Shown one piece after another: positions 37,417 to 45,883 of a stretch of 64,000 nucleotides of DNA; the stretch's first letter is position 1; each line of letters starts with the position of its first letter. Position numbers and translations under genes: made by a program. The DNA comes from Bacteroidota bacterium (GTDB lineage: Bacteria > Bacteroidota > Bacteroidia > Chitinophagales > Saprospiraceae). The stretch is taken from assembly GCA_024743405.1 (NCBI GenBank), contig JANSWP010000021.1, positions 16,908 through 80,907 on the forward strand, in the 5' to 3' direction. The notes beneath the pieces are model-generated. The model was not told where the DNA came from. It saw nothing but the letters and a program-made list of their open reading frames with translations, and did no database searches.

Positions 37417-37574
37417 TGTTGATTTTCAGTGAGTTAGGATGGTTTTTTTTTAGATTGAAAAAAAGTAGAAAAAATAGGTAGGGTAATTTAAGTTTCATCT
37501 TTTATATAAATGTGACAATAATTTTTCATCATAAAAACAAAAAATAGAAATATATGATAGCAGCTTAACACTTA

Positions 37575-37619
37575 TTAGAGTTTGTCTGAAATTTTTACAA
37601 GCTGAAAGTTAAACTCTAA
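37575..37619. repeat. Palindrome upstream of the transglutaminase gene
   Basis: Arms ttagagttt and aaactctaa, with a gtctgaaa / gctgaaag inner part. It ends 20 bases before the next ATG, so it would lie in the leader mRNA. The TAGAGTTT ends recall the element at 41821-41984. Confidence 0.45.
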
Positions 37620-37639
37620 ACCTCACTAAAAATGTTGTT

Positions 37640-39202
37640 ATGCTCATTCAAAAAAAGTATGTTTATTTAGCATTGATTTTATTGGTATTGCCTGTTATGA
37701 TTGTAGTATTTAAATCCCAGTTTTATCAAAACTCTGTTTACGATATCTTACCGAAAAATGTATTCAAAGTTGCCTATGAATTTGACATGTTTAATTTACC
37801 TGATATTGCATCAGTGAAGGCGTATGTACCAGAAACCAATGGTCGACAAATTATTCGAACATTAACGGTAGACAGGGATTCAAATAAATTTAGGACTATT
37901 AAAAATCAATATGGAAAACAAGCAGAATGGAAGATTATTAATCAATACGATGCATTGTTTTCTTATGAATTTGAAGTGGAATCTAAATCCATATCCTTTG
38001 AATTACCAGAGTATACGCCTTTCGAAAAAGATTTTGCAGATTCACTTTCTGTCTATCTAAATCCTTCTGAATACATTCAATCCAAGGAGGACTCTATCCA
38101 ATTATTGGCTAAAGAGTTGAAAAGTTATAACCTCTATTTTACCCTTCGTAGGAATTTTGACTTTGTTGGGGCAATTGAGCGTTCGAATACTAGTGTTCTA
38201 ACCGATGCGGTTACTACTCTAAAAAGAAATAGAGGCTCCTGCAATGGTAAAAGCCGCCTTTTTGTTGCGCTTTGTCGAGCTCAAGGTATTCCTGCGAGAG
38301 TTGCTGGAGGGATAATATTAGAAAATACCCAAAAACGAACATCACACCTTTGGGCAGAGGTTTCATATCAAGGTCATTGGATTCCTTTTGATATCATAAA
38401 CAATCATTTTGCAGAATTGCCAGCTCATTATCTAGAGTTATACAAAGGAGACGATTTTTTGATTTCTCGAACAAGTGATATTGAATTTTATTATCAATTT
38501 AGAATAAAAGAAAGCTTCCAGTCTATAGCCTCTTCAGAGAGAAAAAATGCATCACTTTGGTCTTTAATTGATTTTGGAGGCATTCCAATAGATTTGTTAA
38601 GAGGGATCTTATTATTGCCTTTGGCCGCCTTAATTGTAGCCATCTTTCGCAACATTATTGGGCTGAAAACTTTTGGGATATTCCTTCCAGCGTTGATAGG
38701 ATTAGCACTTGTTAAAATTAGTTTTATTTGGGGATTAGTTGCTTTTTTTGCAGTTATTCTAGTCGTGAGTATATTGCATTTTCCTTTAGAAAAATTGGGC
38801 TTATTGCATACTCCTAAGCTAGTAATTATGCTTACTTGCGTTGTCTTGACTTTATTAGGATTAAGTATTTTTGGTCTAAAGAATAACCTGGAATCATTGT
38901 CTACCGCTATGTTTTTGCCTGTTATTGTCTTGGCTATTACAGCAGAAAGATTCGCAAAAATTCTTGTTGAGGATAATTTTAACGATGCAATCCAGATGTT
39001 GGCATCCACCTTTTTTATTGCTTTTTTATGTTATCCTATTTTTAGTGCAGATCTTCTATTGGGTGTCTTTCTAACTTATCCTGAACTATATTTTTCCATC
39101 CTTGGAATCATGATTTTATTGGGAAGATGGATTGGTCTTAGGGTAATGGAATATTTTCGATTTTCCGACTTTTCAAAGTATAAGTTAAATAAGGTTGTTT
39201 AA
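37640..39202 (+). CDS. Transglutaminase-like domain fused to a 7TM region
   Basis: A 520-residue membrane protein. One N-terminal membrane helix (about 7-24), a periplasmic part with a transglutaminase-like core, then about seven helices from residue 310 to the end (GILLLPLAALIVAIF, LKTFGIFLPALIGLA, and so on). This layout matches the 7TM/transglutaminase family usually described as inactive, but here the triad seems complete: Cys201 in RGSCNGKSRLF, His236 in TSHLWAEV and Asp251 in WIPFDIINN. So it may cut or cross-link peptides. It heads a four-gene cluster with a RimK-like ATP-grasp ligase, whose homologues commonly accompany this family. The periplasmic orientation of the enzyme domain is inferred from the helix layout. 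Confidence 0.8.
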   Translation: MLIQKKYVYLALILLVLPVMIVVFKSQFYQNSVYDILPKNVFKVAYEFDMFNLPDIASVKAYVPETNGRQIIRTLTVDRDSNKFRTIKNQYGKQAEWKIINQYDALFSYEFEVESKSISFELPEYTPFEKDFADSLSVYLNPSEYIQSKEDSIQLLAKELKSYNLYFTLRRNFDFVGAIERSNTSVLTDAVTTLKRNRGSCNGKSRLFVALCRAQGIPARVAGGIILENTQKRTSHLWAEVSYQGHWIPFDIINNHFAELPAHYLELYKGDDFLISRTSDIEFYYQFRIKESFQSIASSERKNASLWSLIDFGGIPIDLLRGILLLPLAALIVAIFRNIIGLKTFGIFLPALIGLALVKISFIWGLVAFFAVILVVSILHFPLEKLGLLHTPKLVIMLTCVVLTLLGLSIFGLKNNLESLSTAMFLPVIVLAITAERFAKILVEDNFNDAIQMLASTFFIAFLCYPIFSADLLLGVFLTYPELYFSILGIMILLGRWIGLRVMEYFRFSDFSKYKLNKVV

Positions 39203-39239
39203 TCGACTCCAAATTTAGATAACTCCTATTCATCATCAA

Positions 39240-39320
39240 TAGACCTTATTTAATTAAAGAAAAACTGAGGTATACCGTCCACCGTCAGTCGTTGACCGTC
39301 TACCGAATTAATAAGGTCTA
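39240..39320. repeat. Palindromic spacer within the transglutaminase/ATP-grasp cluster
   Basis: Arms tagaccttatt and aataaggtcta (11 bp, perfect) enclose an interior with repeated accgtc units (accgtccaccgtcagtcg, gaccgtctaccg). TA bounds both ends. It sits 15 bases before the ATP-grasp ATG, inside the presumed operon. Confidence 0.5.
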
Positions 39321-39335
39321 ATCAACCAAATAAGT

Positions 39336-40205
39336 ATGTTTAGTTTTTTGAAAAGGCAAAAAATTGAAGCTGAAGTATTGGGGATTAATAAGCGAAACAT
39401 TGACTTTGTTTATGCCAAAAACCCTCGGAAATATTTCCCTCTAGCAGATGATAAAGTACTTTGTAAAGAGGTCTTACATCAAAAAAATATTGCTTGTGCA
39501 GAAACGTATGGAGTGATTGAACGGATTGGAGATATCCAAAAAGTTTGGATTAACGTAGAATTCCATCAAAAATTAGCTGTCAAACCAGCTAATGGTTCGG
39601 GCGGAGGGGGGATTTTGATATTGAAAAAGGATAAAGACGGGAATTGGCTTTCTGGAGGCAGAGTCATCACTGAAGAACGGATTTTTTCGCATTTTGCTCG
39701 AATAATAATGGGGATGTATTCTTTTGGTTCATCCGACCGAGTTTTAATAGAACAGTGCATCGAACCACATCCATTTTTTGCAGAAATATTTCCAGTTGGC
39801 GTACCTGATTTTCGTGTAATATTATTAGAAAATGAACCAATCATGAGTATGCTCAGAGTTCCTACTGAAAAGTCCGATGGTAAAGCCAATCTTCACCAAG
39901 GAGGTTTAGGAATTGGGATTGATATGAAAAATGGACAGCTCCGTCAAGCATACGATGGCAAAAATTATCATGATCGACATCCTGATAATAACAATGTCAT
40001 TTCGGGTAAAAAAATACCTTATTGGGAGACTCTTTTATCTCTGGCAATTGAAACATCAAAAGCATTTCCGCTAGACTATTTAGGGATTGATATTGTTTTG
40101 GATAAGAACTTTGGGCCCATGATCATGGAAATCAATGTCCGCCCAGGACTTGGAATTCAATTGGCAAATAAAGAAGGACTTTGGTCTGTCCTGAAAAACT
40201 TTTAA
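39336..40205 (+). CDS. RimK-like / alpha-L-glutamate ligase-like ATP-grasp protein
   Basis: A 289-residue ATP-grasp enzyme of the group annotated as alpha-L-glutamate ligase-like. Recognised by AVKPANGSGGGGILIL (ATP Lys83), GVPDFRVILLENEPIMSMLR, the signature DGKANLHQGGLGIGIDM, and the metal-binding IMEINVRPGLGIQLANKEGL. Members of this group are typically encoded beside the 7TM-transglutaminase protein, as here. The substrate is unknown: a glutamate or peptide ligation is assumed by analogy with RimK. No RimB-like zinc protease, a frequent third partner, is seen in this cluster. Confidence 0.85.
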   Translation: MFSFLKRQKIEAEVLGINKRNIDFVYAKNPRKYFPLADDKVLCKEVLHQKNIACAETYGVIERIGDIQKVWINVEFHQKLAVKPANGSGGGGILILKKDKDGNWLSGGRVITEERIFSHFARIIMGMYSFGSSDRVLIEQCIEPHPFFAEIFPVGVPDFRVILLENEPIMSMLRVPTEKSDGKANLHQGGLGIGIDMKNGQLRQAYDGKNYHDRHPDNNNVISGKKIPYWETLLSLAIETSKAFPLDYLGIDIVLDKNFGPMIMEINVRPGLGIQLANKEGLWSVLKNF

Positions 40206-40289
40206 GAACCCTTTTTCATTTAAAGACTATTTTGAAATAACTATTCCTTTCAGCATAGATCTCTAAAAAAATAATAAAGAATTACACTT

Positions 40290-40502
40290 ATGAAATATGG
40301 AAAATCTGCTTTCCCATACTTGGCATTGCTAGTTGTTTTATTGATCGGAATGCCCATAGCGAATTATCAAATTCAAAAAACTCAAAGAATTCAAATTGAG
40401 GTAAAATTGGAACATCAGCCAAAGAAAAAATCTACTTATGCTGTTAATAATTCTCCAAAAAATCAATATCAATCTCATTCTTCATTAACCTTATCAAAGT
40501 AA
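40290..40502 (+). CDS. Small single-pass membrane protein
   Basis: A 70-residue protein with one N-terminal membrane helix (YLALLVVLLIGMPIANY, about residues 10-26) and a basic, polar tail (HQPKKKSTYAVNNSPKNQYQ). It has no known family. It lies 84 bases after the ATP-grasp gene and 7 bases before the beta-barrel gene, which supports a real gene in the cluster. The tail faces the periplasm if the helix is a signal anchor. Confidence 0.55.
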   Translation: MKYGKSAFPYLALLVVLLIGMPIANYQIQKTQRIQIEVKLEHQPKKKSTYAVNNSPKNQYQSHSSLTLSK

Positions 40503-40509
40503 TCTGAAA

Positions 40510-41649
40510 ATGAAACGAATATTCAATTTTTTGCTCTTTTCAATGCCGCTTTTATTATTGGCTCAAACTCCATTTAAAATTCAAGTTGAAACAAGAAGTG
40601 GTTATGAATACAATGTATTTAATGCCAGTAAAAATAAATGGAAAGTTATAGATGATGACAGTATTCCGGCAATTCAAAGTGGTTTTTTCCAGCACTTTAA
40701 TATTAAAAATAAATGGGAAAAAGAAATAGAAAATCACCTTTTTCTTGTTGGTTTAAAAACAAGTTTTGACTACTTCCCATCATTAGAAGAGGCGAATTTG
40801 TTTAGACCTGAATTAAATCTTAAATACCAGTATGAATTGAATAAGAAGTCATCCCTCTTTTTTCGAGGCAAGCTTTCCAAATATCAAACCAACCGCTTTA
40901 ATGATGATGAAGGATTCTCCATGCCAACTTCTTATGCTTGGTTGGGAGCGGATTTTGGCTATAAAATCGAACCTTTTAAATACAACAGAACTCAAATTAA
41001 GTTATCAGCTTACGAGAAACAATTTGAACCCTCCGAAATGCGTAATTTAAAGTACAGCGCCTTTCGCATAAATTTGCTGACTACTCAACGATTTAAAAAA
41101 GCAAAGAGACTTTATCACTATTTATCATTTGAGTTGGACTTCGCAAGGCGTAATTACATGGATTCCTTCTTTGAATTGGATGAAGAAGAGCCTGAAGAGG
41201 AAATATTTTATGAGGACAGCAGAGAAAGAATTTGGCAATATTCTACTCTAGACTTGAGCTATAAACACTCATTTTCAAGAGAAGCACGATTGAAAATGGG
41301 ACTTTCCCTTCAAAAGCGTGAAGACATTTTGGACGAACAATTTGGCTATAATCAATGGAAACCGTATTTGAAGTTTTCGGTCAAAAAAGAAAAACTCGAA
41401 GTCTCAGCAAATTTAGAAAGTGTATTTCGATTTTTTACCCATATCGAAGCAACGGAAGATGGAAATGAATTATTAATTCATAAATACTTACGGACATCTG
41501 TCCTATTAAAATATAATTTTTCAGAACAATTAGGTTTGACCTTGCGAGGAAGTATGGTTATTAGGCAACGAAATTTGATGGAAAATGCAAAGAATTATTT
41601 GCCTTACACGAATGGCTTGATAAGTTTAGGAATAAAGTATCAATTTTAA
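40510..41649 (+). CDS. Probable outer-membrane beta-barrel protein
   Basis: A 379-residue protein with a signal peptide (MKRIFNFLLFSMPLLLLAQ). The mature part consists of alternating amphipathic strands (for example HLFLVGLKTSFDYF, LNLKYQYEL, SSLFFRGKLSKYQ) and ends with YTNGLISLGIKYQF. A C-terminal aromatic residue after such strands is typical of outer-membrane barrels. No named family is recognised. It is the last gene of the transglutaminase/ATP-grasp cluster, so the pathway may include an outer-membrane step. Confidence 0.6.
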   Translation: MKRIFNFLLFSMPLLLLAQTPFKIQVETRSGYEYNVFNASKNKWKVIDDDSIPAIQSGFFQHFNIKNKWEKEIENHLFLVGLKTSFDYFPSLEEANLFRPELNLKYQYELNKKSSLFFRGKLSKYQTNRFNDDEGFSMPTSYAWLGADFGYKIEPFKYNRTQIKLSAYEKQFEPSEMRNLKYSAFRINLLTTQRFKKAKRLYHYLSFELDFARRNYMDSFFELDEEEPEEEIFYEDSRERIWQYSTLDLSYKHSFSREARLKMGLSLQKREDILDEQFGYNQWKPYLKFSVKKEKLEVSANLESVFRFFTHIEATEDGNELLIHKYLRTSVLLKYNFSEQLGLTLRGSMVIRQRNLMENAKNYLPYTNGLISLGIKYQF

Positions 41650-41999
41650 CTGAAAACAAGTTTTTTTTAGTGAATATAACACAACAACCTATGTTTTTTG
41701 GCAGTGAACTTGTTTCGCTGCCATTTCCTTTTATGCTACTATTACATATTTCATAAAACAATTATGATTTTTATTGTTTATGATATAATCCTCCGATATT
41801 CGGGCTCAAATTTTAAAAAATAGAGTTTATTCCAATATATTTTGTAAGGCATGGAAATGAGGATTTTTTTGATAATTGAGGCAAAATTTTCTGGAATAGC
41901 CTTAACTATTGCAGAAAATTTTAACGAAAAGTATCGGAAAAAGACCATTTAGCTGCCTACATAAATTTTCTGGAATAAACTCTAATAAACAAATAAATA
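41650..41999. other. Intergenic region with a miniature element upstream of thiolase
   Basis: The 350-bp spacer is half occupied by the inverted-repeat element at 41821-41984. Bases 41650-41820 are AT-rich and hold nothing I can support. Confidence 0.5.
41821..41984. mobile_element. Miniature inverted-repeat element
   Basis: Perfect 14-bp ends TAGAGTTTATTCCA / TGGAATAAACTCTA, with TA at both borders, enclose 136 bp with no coding capacity. The run aaattttctggaata occurs twice inside. The length is close to that of the element at 16106-16271 (166 bp including both TA), but the ends differ. It finishes 15 bases before the thiolase ATG and must lie in the leader or promoter. Confidence 0.6.
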
Positions 42000-43181
42000 A
42001 TGAAAGAAGCTGTAATTGTTTCAACTGCAAGAACTGGAATTGGGAAAGCCTATAGAGGCGCATTCAATAATACAGACGGTGCCACTATGGGTGGCTGGGC
42101 TGTCGCAGAAGCGGTTAAAAGAGCTGGTATTGATCCAGCTGAAGTGGATGATTGTATCATGGGAAATGCCCTAACTCAAGGTTCAACTGGAGGAAATATT
42201 GGTAGAAAAGTTGGTTTAGCCGGAGGGCTTCCCGTAACGGTTAGTGGAATGACGATTGATCGCCAATGTTCATCAGGAATGATGGCCATTGCAACTGCCG
42301 CGAAGCAGATAATGGTAGATGGAATGAGTGTGGTTATTGGAGGTGGTTTGGAGTCGATTAGCCTGGTTCAAAATGATAAAATGAACACTTACCGTTTTGT
42401 GGATAAAGCTTTGGTTGCTAAGCACAAAGACATATATATGCCAATGCTTCAAACGGCAGAAATCGTTGCCAAGCGATATGGAATTAGCCGTGACGCCCAA
42501 GATGAATATGGTTACCAAAGTCAAATGAGAACAGCTGCTGCCCAAGCAGCTGGAAAATTCAATGACGAGATTATTCCAGTTTCGACGGTAAAAGGAGTGA
42601 TGAATAAAGAAACCAAAGAAATTACATTTGAGAATGTTACCTTGACGAAAGATGAGGGTAACCGACCAGGAACTACTTTGGAAGGCTTGAATGGATTAAG
42701 GCTAGTAAACGAAGGTGGGACTATTACAGCAGGAAATGCAAGTCAACTTTCTGATGGTGCATCTGCTTGTGTTTTGATGGATAGTAAATTGGCGGAACAA
42801 AGAGGTTTAGAACCATTGGGCGCATATCGAGGAATTGCCGTAGCAGGTTGCGAACCAGATGAAATGGGCATCGGACCTGTTTTCGCTGTTCCAAAATTAT
42901 TGAAAGCTAATGGTTTAAAAATGGAAGATATTGGATTGTGGGAATTGAATGAAGCATTCGCCGTTCAGGTGCTGTATAGTCGTGATCAATTGGGAATCCC
43001 TGATGAATTATTAAATGTAAATGGAGGCTCTATTTCCATTGGGCACCCATACGGAATGACTGGCTCAAGAATGGTAGGTCATGCCTTAATTGAAGGCAAA
43101 CGCCAAGGTGCAAAATATGTAGTTTGTACGATGTGTGTAGGTGGAGGAATGGGAGCTGCTGGATTGTTTGAGGTATTTTAA
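42000..43181 (+). CDS. Thiolase (acetyl-CoA C-acyltransferase)
   Basis: A 393-residue degradative-type thiolase that splits 3-ketoacyl-CoA to acetyl-CoA and a shortened acyl-CoA. The nucleophile is Cys90 in [15 protein letters not shown], the catalytic His is in [15 protein letters not shown], and the second Cys is in [14 protein letters not shown]; all are present. It is followed after 48 bases by two acyl-CoA dehydrogenase genes, a set that fits breakdown of a particular acyl chain. No hydratase or hydroxyacyl-CoA dehydrogenase is in the window. Confidence 0.92.
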   Translation: MKEAVIVSTARTGIGKAYRGAFNNTDGATMGGWAVAEAVKRAGIDPAEVDDCIMGNALTQGSTGGNIGRKVGLAGGLPVTVSGMTIDRQCSSGMMAIATAAKQIMVDGMSVVIGGGLESISLVQNDKMNTYRFVDKALVAKHKDIYMPMLQTAEIVAKRYGISRDAQDEYGYQSQMRTAAAQAAGKFNDEIIPVSTVKGVMNKETKEITFENVTLTKDEGNRPGTTLEGLNGLRLVNEGGTITAGNASQLSDGASACVLMDSKLAEQRGLEPLGAYRGIAVAGCEPDEMGIGPVFAVPKLLKANGLKMEDIGLWELNEAFAVQVLYSRDQLGIPDELLNVNGGSISIGHPYGMTGSRMVGHALIEGKRQGAKYVVCTMCVGGGMGAAGLFEVF

Positions 43182-43229
43182 AACATCTTATTGATAAATG
43201 TTAATAATCAAAAATTCAAACTTATAAAT

Positions 43230-44429
43230 ATGACAACGACTACTGAAATGCCTACTCCAATAGAGACTTTCAGAATGGAAGTGCGAAACTGGTTGGAAGC
43301 AAATTGTCCAACAAGCATGCGCCAACCCATAAAAAGTGAAAAAGACTTGTATTGGGGAGGAAGGAATGGAACTTTTGCTAATGAAGACCAAAAAGCATGG
43401 TTTGAAGCTATGTATGAAAAAGGTTGGATAGTGCCGCATTGGCCAAAAGAATATGGCGGTGGCGGATTAGGTAAAGAGGAAAACAAAATCGTCCTTCAAG
43501 AAATGGCTCGATTAGGGTGTCGCAAACCTATTACTAGTTTTGGGATTTGGATGCTTGGGCCAGCGCTATTAAAATTTGGCTCAGAAGAACAAAAGCGTCA
43601 TTATTTACCAGAAATCACAGCGGGTAAAATCCGTTGGTGCCAAGGTTATTCAGAACCAAATGCAGGCTCTGATTTGGCGAGTTTGGCGACGAGTGCTGTC
43701 GATATGGGGGATCATTATGTAGTGAATGGTCAGAAGGTTTGGACTTCTTATGCGGATAATGCAGATTGGATTTTTTGCTTGGTTCGAACTAATAAAGAAG
43801 CAAAACATGGCGGCATTAGTTTCCTCTTAATTGATATGGCAACGCAGGGCGTAAGTACGAGCCCGATTAAATTGATCAGTGGAAAATCGCCATTCTGTGA
43901 GACCTTTTTTGATAATGTAAAAGTACCAAAGGAGAACTTAGTTGGTGAGTTGAATAGAGGTTGGACGATTGCAAAATACCTGCTAACTCATGAAAGAGAA
44001 ATGATAGGGGGTATTGGTGAAACAGATGTGAAAAAACCATTGCATCAGGTGGCTATTGAATCTCTAGGAACGGAGAATGGGACGCTGAATGACCCCATTT
44101 TGCGCCCTGATATTGCTCGTTGGTCTATCGATAAAATGGCTTATGACATTACCATAAAAAGAACCATGGATGAAGTCAAAGCAGGTCAATCTTTAGGAGC
44201 GGCTTCTTCTTTTTTCAAATACTATGGTACGGAATTAAACAAAGCAAAATACGAATTGATGCTTGCTATGGGAGGTTATAATGGTGCCGCCTGGGAAGGC
44301 GAAGAATTTAACTATGGACAATTGGCAAGACAATTTTGCCGAACAAAAGGAAATTCCATTGAAGGGGGTACTTCTGAGGTTCAATTGAATATTGTGGCGA
44401 AAAGGATTTTGGGATTGCCGAGTAAGTAG
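43230..44429 (+). CDS. Acyl-CoA dehydrogenase, long subunit type
   Basis: A roughly 400-residue FAD-dependent acyl-CoA dehydrogenase that forms the alpha,beta double bond of an acyl-CoA. The family signature is YSEPNAGSDLASLAT, and a late GNSIEGGTSEVQLNIVAKRI is typical of the C-terminal domain. I start at ATG 43230; the longer frame uses a TTG. The sister gene 203 bases downstream is shorter. Tandem pairs like this often form heteromeric enzymes acting on sterol, aromatic or branched acyl chains (family knowledge; pairing here is inference). Confidence 0.88.
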   Translation: MTTTTEMPTPIETFRMEVRNWLEANCPTSMRQPIKSEKDLYWGGRNGTFANEDQKAWFEAMYEKGWIVPHWPKEYGGGGLGKEENKIVLQEMARLGCRKPITSFGIWMLGPALLKFGSEEQKRHYLPEITAGKIRWCQGYSEPNAGSDLASLATSAVDMGDHYVVNGQKVWTSYADNADWIFCLVRTNKEAKHGGISFLLIDMATQGVSTSPIKLISGKSPFCETFFDNVKVPKENLVGELNRGWTIAKYLLTHEREMIGGIGETDVKKPLHQVAIESLGTENGTLNDPILRPDIARWSIDKMAYDITIKRTMDEVKAGQSLGAASSFFKYYGTELNKAKYELMLAMGGYNGAAWEGEEFNYGQLARQFCRTKGNSIEGGTSEVQLNIVAKRILGLPSK

Positions 44430-44632
44430 CTTTGATTATGAACTTATCAGATAATTTCAAATTATCTAATAAGTAATTCAAGCGTTTTTTATTAACAATA
44501 AAGTCGTATTCAATTTGAGATATCGACTTCTAAATAAATAAAAAGGAATGGTGTGTCAGGATTGAGGAAGCAGTTTTAGCAAAAAACATTCTGATACCTG
44601 AACCCTGAAACCTCACTCCTCAAAAAAATATT

Positions 44633-45754
44633 ATGGCACTAATTTTAAACGAAGAACAACAAATGCTCAAAACCTCTGCAAAGGAGTTTTTGAAAGAACG
44701 AGCACCCGTAGAGGCACTGCGAAAATTGCGCGATGAAAGAAGTGAAACAGGATTTGATCGTCAAATGTGGAACGAAATGGCAGAAATGGGTTGGGCTTGT
44801 CTAACTATTTCTGAATCTTATGGAGGCTTGGACTTTGGGTATGTGGGTTTAGGTCAAATATTAGAAGAAACGGGAAGGACACTGACTGCCTCACCGTTAA
44901 TTTCAAACGTTCTTTTGGGGACTACAGCCATTAATTTAGCTGCAAGTAATACTCAAAAAGAAGCTTTATTACCAATCATTGCCGAAGGTAAAATGTTGGT
45001 GACTTTAGCACTGGATGAGTCAACTAGACACAATCCAATTCAAATAAATACAACAGCTTCAAAGGAAGGAGATAGTTATGTGTTGAATGGGAAAAAGGTA
45101 ATGGTTTTGGATGGTCATGTGACAGATAAATTTGTTGTTGCTGCTAAAACTGAAAACGGAGTAAGTCTATTTTTGGTCGATGCAAAAAGCGATGGTATTT
45201 CTATCCAAAGAGTCATTATGATGGACAGCCGAAATTCGGCGACTGTGCAATTTGAAAATGTAAAAATCTCAGCTTCTTCTTTACTAGGAGAAGAAGGGCA
45301 AGGAGCGGCAACTATCGAAAAAATATTGGACATCGCTCGGATTGGTCTGTCTGCCGAAATGGTAGGTTCGATGACTGAAGCATTCGAAAGAACAGTTGCT
45401 TATCTGAAAGAACGAAAACAATTTGGTGTTCCTATTGGTAGCTTTCAGGCGTTGCAACACCGAGCTGCGCAAATGTTTTGTGAAATTGAACTATGCAAAT
45501 CATTGGTTTTGAAGTCTTTACAAGCCATTGATGCAAATGAAGAGAATTTGCCTATTCTAGCTTCAATGACCAAGGCAAAAGTGAGTGAAACCCTTCAATT
45601 GGTCAGTAATGAAGGTGTCCAAATGTTTGGGGGAATAGGAATGACAGATGATGAGGAAATTGGATTCTTCCTAAAAAGGGCCCGAGTTGCGCAGCAAACT
45701 TTTGGTGATGCGAACTACCATATCGACCGTTTTGCCAAGTTGAGTGGGTATTAA
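44633..45754 (+). CDS. Acyl-CoA dehydrogenase, short subunit type
   Basis: A 373-residue acyl-CoA dehydrogenase-fold protein. Signatures: ISESYGGLDFGYVGLGQILEE-like N-terminal segment, RKQFGVPIGSFQALQHRAA in the C-terminal domain, and VQMFGGIGMTDDEEIGFFLK near the end. The expected mid-domain substrate-binding segment is weak, as in the partner-type subunits of heteromeric acyl-CoA dehydrogenases. It follows the longer dehydrogenase gene and ends at a strong terminator. Confidence 0.85.
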   Translation: MALILNEEQQMLKTSAKEFLKERAPVEALRKLRDERSETGFDRQMWNEMAEMGWACLTISESYGGLDFGYVGLGQILEETGRTLTASPLISNVLLGTTAINLAASNTQKEALLPIIAEGKMLVTLALDESTRHNPIQINTTASKEGDSYVLNGKKVMVLDGHVTDKFVVAAKTENGVSLFLVDAKSDGISIQRVIMMDSRNSATVQFENVKISASSLLGEEGQGAATIEKILDIARIGLSAEMVGSMTEAFERTVAYLKERKQFGVPIGSFQALQHRAAQMFCEIELCKSLVLKSLQAIDANEENLPILASMTKAKVSETLQLVSNEGVQMFGGIGMTDDEEIGFFLKRARVAQQTFGDANYHIDRFAKLSGY

Positions 45755-45784
45755 GTATTACGTCTAAAAATCTACTAATGAAAT

Positions 45785-45830
45785 AAAAGCCCTTTCCAAT
45801 AATTGAAAATGGAGAGGGCTTTTTTGTTTT
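45785..45830 (+). terminator. Terminator of the acyl-CoA dehydrogenase operon
   Basis: Stem aaagccctttcca / tggagagggcttt with a 14-base loop and a T-run, 30 bases after the stop. It closes the thiolase-dehydrogenase unit. Confidence 0.85.
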
Positions 45831-45883
45831 TTCAAATGAAAAGTGGTTCAAATCAATTATTTTGCAATCAAAATTCTTGCAAG

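Larger units (their letters stand above)
37078..37639. other. Intergenic region with a mobile element and a terminator
   Basis: The 562-bp gap between the transporter and the transglutaminase gene holds the hairpin element (37115-37328), a terminator (37375-37416) and a palindrome (37575-37619). Nothing coding is visible. Confidence 0.6.

Noticed and set aside
45803..45883. Longer N-terminus for the class V aminotransferase-like protein
   Set aside because: The extension (MKMERAFLFFQMK...) overlaps the terminator stem of the preceding operon and would bury the Tat-like leader. ATG 45884 is better.
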